A DNA stretch of 44,100 nt from positions 1 to 44,100 of the forward strand of contig JAMLIT010000030.1 in the NCBI GenBank assembly GCA_023954035.1, in the 5' to 3' direction. Below the pieces are notes generated by a model. The model had not been told where the DNA came from, did no database searches, and saw only the letters and a program-made list of their open reading frames with translations. Shown here one piece after another: positions 24,074-32,726 of this stretch (position 1 is the first letter of the stretch; the number at the start of each line of letters is the position of its first letter). The position numbers and the translations under genes are program-made. The DNA is from Burkholderiaceae bacterium (GTDB lineage: Bacteria > Pseudomonadota > Gammaproteobacteria > Burkholderiales > Burkholderiaceae_C).

Positions 24074-25567
24074 ATGGCGACCGTCCCCACCCAGCGCACG
24101 TACACCGCACCCTGCCCTGGTTGCGGCGCGCCGGTGGAATTCAAAAGCGCGCAGTCGGCCTATGCCATTTGCCCCTACTGCCAGAGCACGGTGGTGCGCA
24201 GCGGCGAAGTGCTCTCGCGCATCGGCAAGATGGCCGAGCTGTTCGACGACCACAGCCCGCTGCAGCTCATGGCCAGCGGGCGCATCACGCTGGACGGCAA
24301 AGATCTGCCCTTCACGCTGATTGGCCGGCTGCAGTACAAGACCGAAGCGGGCATCTGGACCGAGTGGATTGCCTTTTTGCAGGACGGCGAGCTCGCCACA
24401 CTGTCGGAAGACAACGGGGCCTACGTCTTCACGCGCAGCGCCACGCTGTCGCAAGCCCTGCCGGACGCCCGCTCGCTGCGCCCCGGCGCCAGCGTCAGCA
24501 TCGACGGCAAGCCCTGGAGCGTGGCCTTCAGCGGCCAGGCGCAACTGCTCTCCGCCCAGGGCGAACTGCCCAAACTCCCGCCGCTTGGCGAGCCGTTTGA
24601 TCTCATCGAGCTGCGCAGCAGCGACGGCGAAGTGCTTTCCATCGACGCGGGCCGCCAGCCCCCCGGGGTGGACCGCGGTCGCGCCGTGCTGCTGGAAGAT
24701 TTGAAGCTGCAAGGCCTCAAGGACGCATCGGCGAAGGAGGAAAAAGGCCGCCAGTTCAGCTGCCCGAACTGCGGCGCGCCGGTGCAGGTCAAGCTGCAGA
24801 ACAGCAAAAGCATCACCTGCCCCTCGTGCAAAAGCATCATCGCGCTCGACAAAGGCGTGGGGGCCGAGCTGGCGTTTGCCGAGCAGGACGAACCCGTGCG
24901 CCCCATCATCGCGCTGGGCAGCAAAGGCCAGCTCCAGGGAGTGCATTGGCAGGTGGTGGGCTTTCAGCACCGCATGGGGCAGGAGCCAGGCGACGATGAG
25001 CAATTCGGCTGGAGCGAGTACCTCCTCTTCAACCAGAAGCGCGGCTTTGCCTTTCTGGTCGACAGCAGTGACGGCTGGAGCATGGTCAGCCCGACCACCG
25101 GCGCGCCCCAAATCACCTCGAACGGCCGCACTGCCAAATACCTCGGCACCACCTACCAGTTGCAGTCGGCCTACGAGGCCGAGACCACCTACGTGCTGGG
25201 CGAGTTCTACTGGAAGGTGGTGCGCGGCCAGCGCACCAAAAACCGCGACTTCGTCAGCAGCAAGGGCCTTTTGTCGCTCGAAAAAACCGCCAGCGAAGTC
25301 ACTTGGTCCGCCGGCGACAAGCTCTCCAGCGACACCGTGGCCAAAGCCTTTGGCCTGACAGACAAAGCCCAATTGCTCAAGCGCGACGACCCCGGCCCTT
25401 TTGTGGCGGCCAAAGGTGTAGCGTTCAAAACCTGGCTTGTCATGGCAATCATCTTTTTTGTGGCCATTAGCAGCGCACTGTCGGACTGCTCGGGCCAATC
25501 TGGCGGCGCAAACCGCACCTCTGGCGGCTCGTACGGCGGGTTTTCCACCGGCGGCGGCCACAAGTAA
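24074..25567 (+). CDS. DUF4178 protein with two zinc ribbons
   Basis: A 497-residue protein. It opens with a zinc ribbon (Cys14, Cys17, Cys33, Cys36: CPGCGAP ... CPYC). A DUF4178-type beta domain follows (SRIGKMAELFDDHSPLQL ... LIGRLQYKTEAGIWTEW), then a second ribbon near 228-252 (CPNCGAPVQV ... CPSCKS) and a second DUF4178-like unit (WQVVGFQHRMGQEPG ... WSEYLLFN). A membrane helix (WLVMAIIFFVAISSAL) and a Gly/Ser-rich tail end the protein. It is likely anchored in the inner membrane with its ribbons in the cytoplasm. The function of DUF4178 is unknown; the steady association with SPFH and DUF350 neighbours suggests one membrane complex. Confidence 0.85.
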   Translation: MATVPTQRTYTAPCPGCGAPVEFKSAQSAYAICPYCQSTVVRSGEVLSRIGKMAELFDDHSPLQLMASGRITLDGKDLPFTLIGRLQYKTEAGIWTEWIAFLQDGELATLSEDNGAYVFTRSATLSQALPDARSLRPGASVSIDGKPWSVAFSGQAQLLSAQGELPKLPPLGEPFDLIELRSSDGEVLSIDAGRQPPGVDRGRAVLLEDLKLQGLKDASAKEEKGRQFSCPNCGAPVQVKLQNSKSITCPSCKSIIALDKGVGAELAFAEQDEPVRPIIALGSKGQLQGVHWQVVGFQHRMGQEPGDDEQFGWSEYLLFNQKRGFAFLVDSSDGWSMVSPTTGAPQITSNGRTAKYLGTTYQLQSAYEAETTYVLGEFYWKVVRGQRTKNRDFVSSKGLLSLEKTASEVTWSAGDKLSSDTVAKAFGLTDKAQLLKRDDPGPFVAAKGVAFKTWLVMAIIFFVAISSALSDCSGQSGGANRTSGGSYGGFSTGGGHK

Positions 25568-25586
25568 GTTCACCAAGGAGACACCC

Positions 25587-25808
25587 ATGCTCGGAATCGA
25601 ATGGCTTCGGCCGGCGGCCTTCCTAGGCTCCATCCTCTACGCACTCATCGGGGTCGTCATCTTCTGGCTGTGCTTTGTCATCGTTGACAAAATTACGCCT
25701 GTGGACCTCTGGCGAGAAATCGTCGAAAAGCAAAACCGCGCGCTTGGCATGGTGGTGGCGGCGATGTGCCTGGGCATCAGCATCATCGTGGCGGCGGCGA
25801 TTCATTGA
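25587..25808 (+). CDS. DUF350 small membrane protein (YjfL-like)
   Basis: A 73-residue protein with two hydrophobic helices (FLGSILYALIGVVIFWLCFVIVD and ALGMVVAAMCLGISIIVAAAI) joined by the loop KITPVDLWREIVEKQNRA, which is the repeat unit of the DUF350 family. AAGGAG lies 7 bp before the ATG. It is 19 bp after the DUF4178 gene, so it is almost certainly in the same operon. Its last 26 bp overlap, on the other strand, the end of the malQ-treY gene. Confidence 0.83.
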   Translation: MLGIEWLRPAAFLGSILYALIGVVIFWLCFVIVDKITPVDLWREIVEKQNRALGMVVAAMCLGISIIVAAAIH

Positions 25809-28800
25809 AGGCGCACTCGCGCCTGCGATGACCGCCAAGCTCTTGGGGCTGCGTGTGCACCAACACCGCGCCGGAGAAATACCCGAACACCTCGGCCAGG
25901 CGCAAGCGGCCATCCCTGGCATGGAAGGTCTGCCCGCTCACGAGGTCGGTGAAATCGATCCGGCGCAGCGCCTGCGGCACCGCCACCCAGGTGTCCTGCC
26001 AGATGGCTTCCCCGGTGAACGCCGGCGCTTGCGGCAGCGTCGCTGTCAGGCGAGCCACCAAAACCACCATGCACGCGCCCGCGCACCGGCGCAGGTAGGC
26101 CAGCACATGCGGCGCACGTGTGCCGCGCACCCGCAGCGGTTCGTAGCTGCCCTCCTGCAGCAGGGCTGGATGGGCGCGGCGCAGCTCCAACATGCGCCAC
26201 GTCAGCCACAGCTTGGCGCGGGTGTCGTGCGGCTCCCGCGCCCATTGGCCAAGCTGGGTGATGAGCGATTGCGGCTCACTGGACGCGACCAAGCCACGCA
26301 GTTCTTCCAGCAGTGCTCTGCGCTGCTCGAAATCCACCGGGCGCCGATTGTCCGGGTCGACCAGGCTGTCGTCAAAAAGCTCGGTGCCCTGGTACAGGTC
26401 GGGCACGCCCGGGCTGGTGTACTTGAGCAGCACCATGGCCAGCGAGTTGAGCGCCCCATGCCGGCGCAAGCGGCCGGCCAGCGCGTGCACCTCGTCGAGG
26501 AACCGGCTGTCGGCGCGGCGAGAGAGCGCGTGGCGGACGAAGTGCCCGAGCGCGTTTTCGTAGGCCTCGTCGGGCCGCGTCCAGCTGGTGCGGGCCTTGC
26601 CCTCGCGCGCAGCCTTGAGCATGTAGGAGGCGATGCGTTCAACGTAGTCCGCGTAGGCGGCATCGTCTGCACCATCGACTGCGGAGCGCGGGCCTAGGGT
26701 GCCCAGCACGGTTTGATAGAACAAGTATTCGTGTTCTGGCCCGGGCGCGCTGGCCCCACCCGGCAGCGTCGTGCAGAGCGGCGCATTCATGCCGTGCCAG
26801 CGCCGCAGCGAAAGCCGCCACAAGCCTGTCAGCTCGGACAGCACAGCAATGCGCATGCGCACATCCTCGGAACGCTTGTTGTCGTGCGTCGAGGTCGCCA
26901 GCATGGTGTGGCGCCAGCGCTGCGCGCGGTCGGCGCTGGCGCGGTGAAAGGCCGTCACGCTCATGCCGATGTCGTCGGGCTCGCCGCCAACTTCGTTTTG
27001 CGAACTCAAAGGGAAGTAACGGTAAAACGCCGTGTCTTCCACGCCCTTGGCCGCCACCGGCGCGCTGAATTGCTGAAAGCGCGTGGCAAAGCGCAAGGCG
27101 CGCGACTCGGTGCCCGGCAGGGCGCCGGGTAGCGCGCGGCCCAGCAGCGCTTCGCGCACAAAAGCGTACACCGAGGGGTCGGCCGCACGGCCACGCTGGC
27201 GCGCGCGCGCTATCGCCAGGTCGATGTAGTGAACATCTTGCGGCGAGGGCGTCTGCACGATGTAGGTGCGGTACACCCCCAGGCAGGCCACGATTTCGGA
27301 CAGCACCAGCCGCAGCGTATTGAGCGTGAAATCGCGCGTACGCCGGCTGGCCCGCGCGATGCGCAGCAAGGCTGTAGACAGCACGTGCAGCTCCGCCGCC
27401 AGGGCTTCGCGGGCGACAGCACGCTTGCCTTGGTAAGCGATATCGGCATACGCCAATTGCTCGCCGGTGAAGGCGCGCCAGGTGCGGCGCAGGCGCTCGG
27501 CGGCGCGGGCATCGACCAGTACGCCGCCCACGACGTTGGCAAAGCGGTAGCCGGTGGTGCCGTGCACCGCCCAGGAGGTGGGGACTTCTTCGTGTGGCGC
27601 CGCAATTTTCTCGGCCACCACGTACATGGGCCGTGCAGGGCGGCCATTGCCCTCAGTTGGCGCCTGCCCGAGGCGCTCGGCGCAGCACTGCTGTAACCGC
27701 GCAAAGTAGCCGGCCGGGTCGTACAGACCGTCCGGATGGTCGATGCGCAGGCCCTCGACCCAGCCGCGTTCGACCAGGTCCAGCGGCAAGGCGTGGGTGG
27801 CGTCGAACACGTCTGCGCGCTCGATGCGCAGCGCCGCCAGCGCGTTGATGTCGAAGAAGCGCCGGTAATTGATTTCGTCCGCCGCCACGCGCCAGAAGGC
27901 CAGCCGGTAGGACTGCGCTTGCAGCACATCGTGCAGAGCGTCGCGCCTGCCGGGCAGGTTCATCTCGTCGACCGCTGCAGCAATGGCTTGCGCCACGACT
28001 TCATGCTTGGCCGCCAGGCGGACCAGGCGAGCCTTGTGCCGCTCCTTCTCGCGCGCCCTTTCGGCTATGCGCTCGGCGCTTGGTGCAGCGCCCGCTGCGA
28101 GCTGGCGCAAAGCGGTTTGCAGGCTGGCCAGGCTGGCAGCAAGTTCCGGGTCCCCCAGGCGTGCCAGCGCGCGCTCGAGCACCAAGGGGTAGCTCTGCGG
28201 CGCAAGCGGAAAGCGGTGCTCGTGGTAATGCAAGGCCATCTCGCCCTGCTCGGCGTGCCACTGCAATTGCAGCTCGCCGCGCTCCAGGACATCGCCGTAG
28301 TGGTCGCCCAATACCGGCAGCAACACCTTGCCCACCAGCTCGGCGTTCAGCGGCTCCCAGTCGATGTCGAAATGCTGCGCGTAGAGGGAAGCTTCACCGT
28401 TCTCCAGCACATCAGTCCACCAGGGGTTGTCCGCGCCCAGCACGCCCATGTGGTTGGGCACCAGGTCCAGCAACAGGCCCATGCCGTGGGCCTTGAGCAC
28501 TTGCGAGAAGCGCGCCAAGCCTTCCATGCCGCCCAGTTCCGGATTGACCTCGCCCGGCGCCACCACGTCGTAGCCGTGCATGCTGCCAGGCCGCGCGCGC
28601 TGGATGGGCGAGCAATACACGTGGCTGATGCCCAGCGCCGCCAGGTAGGGCACGATGCATGCGGCGTCGTCGAAGCGAAAGCCGCCATGGAACTGCAGGC
28701 GGTAGGTGGCGCGCGGGATGACGGTGCCGGCAGCGCGTGCTCCCACTGCGGTGCGCTCAGGCGAGGGGCGCAGTGCGCTCAAGCGCGCACACAGCGCCGG

Positions 28801-30879
28801 CAGCATCGATTGCGCCCAGATGGCCTCCAGTGATGTGCCGTACTTGCGGCGCCAGTTCGGGTGCTCGTGGGTGGTGCCAGGCATGTTGGCCTGGCCGCGT
28901 TCGCCCAACGCGTCTTCGAGTTGCAGCACCATCAGGCGCGCCGGCGTGGCGGCCAGAAACGCGTGCACTGCCAGCACCGCCTCGGGCGACAAATGGTCAG
29001 CGCCCAGGGCCTGCGCCACGGCCTCTGGCGGCAGGTCGGTGGCGTGCTGCACCGCCAGCAGCAGTTGCACGCGCTCTTGCGCACGATCGAGCAGTTGCTG
29101 CTCAAACACCTGCGCATTCGGAAACAAGGCCATGGCCATGCGGTCGTGCAGATCAAGCACCGCCCACCAGCCGGCCAAGGTGGCCAGGTCATGGGTACTG
29201 ACGGCCACCAGGGCGTCGCGCGGGTACGCTTGCGGAGGTCGGAAATGACCGTCTACATCCCGCTCGAAGTACAGCAATCGGTAGGAAAGCACGTCGGCGC
29301 CTTGCATGGCGGCACGTACCTCGTCCGCGACGGTGCCCAGATCTTCGCCAATGACCAGGCACTGGTTGCGTTCGCTCTCCAGCGCAACGATGGCGAGCAT
29401 TTCATCCAGCGCGTAATGCACGTACGCACCGCCGCGCGCGTCGGCACCGGTCGGAATGCAGAACAGCCGCATCAAGCCCATGACGTGGTCGATGCGAATT
29501 GCGCCGGCGCTGCGCATATTGCCGCGCAGGGCTTCGACGAAGGGTTGGTAATGCGCGGCGCGCAGGCGATCGGGCCGCAGCGGAGGAAGCCCCCAATCCT
29601 GGCCATTGAGATTGAATTCGTCGGGTGGGGCGCCCACGCTCGCGCCCAGCGCAAACGCGCCTTGGTGCCGCCACGCATCGGCGCCGGCGCGGTCCACCGA
29701 GACGGCCAGGTCCAGGTACAAGCCCACCGGCATTCCCGCTTCGCGGCAGCAGGCGCTGGCGGCCGCCAACTGCCGTTCGGCCTGCCATTGGACGTATTGG
29801 TAGAAGCCCACGCGCTCGGCGTGCTCGGCCGCAAAAGCCGCGACGGCGGGCGATTGCGGGTCCTGGAACTGTGCCGGCCAGACCGGCCAACCCCAAACGG
29901 CAGGGTCTGCGCGGTGCAGACTTTCTTGCAGCGCCTCAAACAGCGCGTGCTGGTGCAACGCCGCGCCACGCTGGGCGCAGTACTGCTGGTAGGCAGCGAC
30001 TTCTGGATCGGATGCGGCGCGGGTTTGAAAGTGCGCGTACAAATCGTGCAGCAGCTCCCGCTTGACCGCACTGACGCCGACATGGTCGATGAATGGGGCC
30101 TCGCGCAGCGCAGCGAGGCGCTCCTGGAAGATGGGGGCGCGCACCTTGTGCTGGGTTGCGGTGCAGGCAGCGAAATCGGCAATCGCTTCGATGTCCAGGT
30201 ACAGCGCGTTCAAAAACACGCGGGACGACGGGCTGTAGGGGCTGATGTGCAGCGGGTTGTGCGCAAACAGCGCGTGCAAGGGGTTCAGGCCCACCATGCC
30301 TACGCCGCGGCGCGCGGCCTGGGCGCAGAACTGCGCCAGGTCGGTGAAATCGCCGATGCCCCAATTGCGCGCCGAGCGCAGGCTGTGCAATTGCAGGGTC
30401 ACGCCCCAAGCGCGGCCGTCGCCCTGCAGCGCGGCCGGCAGGTGGCAACGCGTGGGCGCGCAAATCAGCAGCGTGGCCGGCAGGTCGGCACCTACTTGCA
30501 ACTGGTGGTAGCCCTGGGGCAGGGCCGAGCCGAAATCCACCACGACGCGCGCATCGGCCGTGCGCTGGCACAGGCCGCTCAGGCTGGCTCCGTCTTCAAG
30601 AACCAGGCGCCACGTGGGCGCCGTTCCTGCGTCGGCGAGCAGGAAGCTCAGGACCACCGAGGTCGCGCCCGGTGCGACGACGCGCACCGGCTCGCCGGCG
30701 CTCGCATCCGGCCCACCGTCCTCAGTGTCTACTTGTGCGGAGCCTCCAAAGGCGTCCAGCAGCGCTGCCAAGTGTTCGGGCGCAACGGCGTGGCGCTTGC
30801 CCCAGATGTCGTGGTACTCGGTCGCAATGCCTTTGTCGGCGCAGCGCCGCACCAGTTCGTCCAGCGGGTGTTCCGTCAT
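25783..30879 (-). CDS. Fused 4-alpha-glucanotransferase / maltooligosyl trehalose synthase (MalQ-TreY)
   Basis: A 1698-residue fusion. Residues about 1-715 are MalQ (GH77), which transfers glucan segments between chains: WGVTLQLHSLRSARNWGIGDF, the nucleophile region AIRIDHVMGLMRL (near 460) and the acid/base region VIGEDLGTVADEV (near 510). Residues about 720-1698 are TreY (GH13), which converts the reducing end of a maltooligosaccharide to a trehalose unit: ATYRLQFHGGFRF, DLVPNHMGV (near 809) and GLRIDHPDGLYDP (near 1046). It starts in an ATGA overlap with treZ, whose product cuts the trehalose off. No stop or frameshift separates the halves. It is the last gene of the cluster. Confidence 0.94.
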   Translation of the reverse strand: MTEHPLDELVRRCADKGIATEYHDIWGKRHAVAPEHLAALLDAFGGSAQVDTEDGGPDASAGEPVRVVAPGATSVVLSFLLADAGTAPTWRLVLEDGASLSGLCQRTADARVVVDFGSALPQGYHQLQVGADLPATLLICAPTRCHLPAALQGDGRAWGVTLQLHSLRSARNWGIGDFTDLAQFCAQAARRGVGMVGLNPLHALFAHNPLHISPYSPSSRVFLNALYLDIEAIADFAACTATQHKVRAPIFQERLAALREAPFIDHVGVSAVKRELLHDLYAHFQTRAASDPEVAAYQQYCAQRGAALHQHALFEALQESLHRADPAVWGWPVWPAQFQDPQSPAVAAFAAEHAERVGFYQYVQWQAERQLAAASACCREAGMPVGLYLDLAVSVDRAGADAWRHQGAFALGASVGAPPDEFNLNGQDWGLPPLRPDRLRAAHYQPFVEALRGNMRSAGAIRIDHVMGLMRLFCIPTGADARGGAYVHYALDEMLAIVALESERNQCLVIGEDLGTVADEVRAAMQGADVLSYRLLYFERDVDGHFRPPQAYPRDALVAVSTHDLATLAGWWAVLDLHDRMAMALFPNAQVFEQQLLDRAQERVQLLLAVQHATDLPPEAVAQALGADHLSPEAVLAVHAFLAATPARLMVLQLEDALGERGQANMPGTTHEHPNWRRKYGTSLEAIWAQSMLPALCARLSALRPSPERTAVGARAAGTVIPRATYRLQFHGGFRFDDAACIVPYLAALGISHVYCSPIQRARPGSMHGYDVVAPGEVNPELGGMEGLARFSQVLKAHGMGLLLDLVPNHMGVLGADNPWWTDVLENGEASLYAQHFDIDWEPLNAELVGKVLLPVLGDHYGDVLERGELQLQWHAEQGEMALHYHEHRFPLAPQSYPLVLERALARLGDPELAASLASLQTALRQLAAGAAPSAERIAERAREKERHKARLVRLAAKHEVVAQAIAAAVDEMNLPGRRDALHDVLQAQSYRLAFWRVAADEINYRRFFDINALAALRIERADVFDATHALPLDLVERGWVEGLRIDHPDGLYDPAGYFARLQQCCAERLGQAPTEGNGRPARPMYVVAEKIAAPHEEVPTSWAVHGTTGYRFANVVGGVLVDARAAERLRRTWRAFTGEQLAYADIAYQGKRAVAREALAAELHVLSTALLRIARASRRTRDFTLNTLRLVLSEIVACLGVYRTYIVQTPSPQDVHYIDLAIARARQRGRAADPSVYAFVREALLGRALPGALPGTESRALRFATRFQQFSAPVAAKGVEDTAFYRYFPLSSQNEVGGEPDDIGMSVTAFHRASADRAQRWRHTMLATSTHDNKRSEDVRMRIAVLSELTGLWRLSLRRWHGMNAPLCTTLPGGASAPGPEHEYLFYQTVLGTLGPRSAVDGADDAAYADYVERIASYMLKAAREGKARTSWTRPDEAYENALGHFVRHALSRRADSRFLDEVHALAGRLRRHGALNSLAMVLLKYTSPGVPDLYQGTELFDDSLVDPDNRRPVDFEQRRALLEELRGLVASSEPQSLITQLGQWAREPHDTRAKLWLTWRMLELRRAHPALLQEGSYEPLRVRGTRAPHVLAYLRRCAGACMVVLVARLTATLPQAPAFTGEAIWQDTWVAVPQALRRIDFTDLVSGQTFHARDGRLRLAEVFGYFSGAVLVHTQPQELGGHRRRECAFNESPPPR

Positions 30880-32726
30880 TCTTCAGCCTTGTCCAGCGAC
30901 GCCCACACCCCGCCGCGCGCCAAGCCAATCTGCCCAGTTTGCGTGGACTCGGTCTGCGGGTGCAGGCGGTAAATCTCGTAGCCAGGCGGACGTGGAAAGA
31001 GCGCAGCGACACCGCCGAAGTTGGCGGCCAGGTGCAGTCGCGAGCGCTGCCCATCACTGGCCAGCAATTCCCAAGTCCATCGCATCAAGCCGTTCTCACA
31101 CGACCAATCGAGCGAACGGCCGCCAGCCGCCCAGCGCGGCATCAGTTGTTCGCGACGCACGGCGAGCTGCCGGCGTGTATGCGCCAGCGCCTGTTGGTGT
31201 TGCGCTTGGTCCATATCGGACCAGCGCAACTTCGAATGCATGAACGTTTCCTCGTCGTTGGGGTCTGGAATGCGCGCGCGGGCCGCGGGGTCGGAAAAGG
31301 CAGCGAAACGGCTGAACTCGGCGCGGCGGCCGGCCGTCACCGCAGCAGCCAGGTTGCCAGCGAAGTCGCAGAAAAACTGAAATGGCGTGGTGCAGCCAAA
31401 TTCCTCGCCCATGAACAGCATGGGAGTGTGGGGCGACAAGAGCACACAGGCGCGCGCCGCTTGCACCAGCATTGGGGTCGCAAGCGCGTCGATGCGCTCG
31501 CCCAGGGCGCGGTTGCCTACCTGGTCGTGGGTCTGCAGGTAGGACACAAAAGCCTGCAGCGGCAGATGCGCGCAGGGCTCGCCGTGCGGCTTGCCACCGC
31601 GAAAGGGCGAAGGCTGACCGGTATAGAGGAAGCCCTGCGCCAGCGCGAGGGCGAATTGTTCTGCGGGGCGCTGCGCAAAGTCTGCGTAGTAACCGTCGGT
31701 CTCGCCGCTCAGCATCACATGGGCCGCGTGGTGCAAATCGTCGTTCCATTGCGCGGTTGCCACCAGCGGCTGGCCCTGCGCATTGCGCTCAAGCAAATGC
31801 GCCTGATTCCGGTCGTTTTCCAGGACGACATGCACATGCCGCTCGCGTCCAGGCCCCGCCCACACCGCCTCGCAAATTTCAGGAATGATCCAAGGCCGGC
31901 TCTCGTCACAAATGGCGTGGATGGCATCCACGCGCAGGCCGTCGAAGCGGTATTCCTCTATCCAGTAGAGCGCGTTGTGATGGAAGAAGTCGCGAATGGT
32001 GCGCGCGTCGGGACCGTCAAAATTGATGGCCGCGCCCCAGGGCGTCTGGTGGGCGGGGTTGAAAAATTGCGGGCAGTAGGCGTGCAGGTAGTTGCCGTCT
32101 GGCCCGAAGTGGTTGTAGACCACGTCCAGCAGCACCATCATGCCGAGCGCGTGCGCAGCATCTACCAGCGCCTTGAGCTGCTCGGGCGTGCCGTAGCTGG
32201 CGTCCGGCGCAAACAGCAGCACGCCGTCGTAGCCCCAATTCCGGCGGCCAGGGAAATCGGCCAGGGGCATCAGCTCGATGGCCGTAACGCCCAAGTCGGC
32301 CAAATAGGGAAGGCGATCACGGGCGGCGTCGAAGCTGCCCTCGGGCGTGAAGGTGCCGACGTGCAGTTCGTACACCACCGCTTCGCTCCAAGGGCGCCCG
32401 CGCCATTGCGCGCATTGCCATTCATAGGCCGAAGGGTCGACCACCACGCTCCGGCCGTGCACATCGTGCGGGTTGTAGCGCGAGGCCGGGTCCGGCACCA
32501 GCAGGCCATCCGGAAGGCGGTACTGGTAGCCATCGCCGGCGCGGGCATGGGGCAGTGTGGCCTCGTGCCAACCCTCGGCGCTGCGCGCCAGCGGGTATTC
32601 GCTAGCGCCATCGGCGCCGGAATGCACCAGCACCAGCGAGGACATCTCTGGCGCCCAGAGCCGAAAGCGCACGCCGCCGTGCTCCAGGAAATGCGCGCCG
32701 AAGGGCATGTCGTGGATGGGCTTCAT
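30876..32726 (-). CDS. treZ: Malto-oligosyltrehalose trehalohydrolase
   Basis: A 616-residue GH13 enzyme that releases trehalose from maltooligosyl trehalose made by TreY. An N-terminal beta domain (GAHFLEHGGVRFRLWAP) is followed by the barrel with ELMPLADFPGRRNWGYDGVLLFAP, the nucleophile region FDGLRVDAIHAI (Asp near 265), the acid/base Glu near 300 (VHVVLENDRNQA) and LQTHDQVGNRALG. All catalytic motifs are intact, and the length is normal. It overlaps glgX upstream and malQ-treY downstream by ATGA, so the three are made in step. Confidence 0.95.
   Translation of the reverse strand: MKPIHDMPFGAHFLEHGGVRFRLWAPEMSSLVLVHSGADGASEYPLARSAEGWHEATLPHARAGDGYQYRLPDGLLVPDPASRYNPHDVHGRSVVVDPSAYEWQCAQWRGRPWSEAVVYELHVGTFTPEGSFDAARDRLPYLADLGVTAIELMPLADFPGRRNWGYDGVLLFAPDASYGTPEQLKALVDAAHALGMMVLLDVVYNHFGPDGNYLHAYCPQFFNPAHQTPWGAAINFDGPDARTIRDFFHHNALYWIEEYRFDGLRVDAIHAICDESRPWIIPEICEAVWAGPGRERHVHVVLENDRNQAHLLERNAQGQPLVATAQWNDDLHHAAHVMLSGETDGYYADFAQRPAEQFALALAQGFLYTGQPSPFRGGKPHGEPCAHLPLQAFVSYLQTHDQVGNRALGERIDALATPMLVQAARACVLLSPHTPMLFMGEEFGCTTPFQFFCDFAGNLAAAVTAGRRAEFSRFAAFSDPAARARIPDPNDEETFMHSKLRWSDMDQAQHQQALAHTRRQLAVRREQLMPRWAAGGRSLDWSCENGLMRWTWELLASDGQRSRLHLAANFGGVAALFPRPPGYEIYRLHPQTESTQTGQIGLARGGVWASLDKAEE

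Noticed and set aside
24056-25633. A 525-codon minus-strand frame opposite the DUF4178 gene
   Set aside because: The plus strand has paired zinc-ribbon cysteines, a ribosome site pattern and operon context; the minus frame has no recognisable motif.
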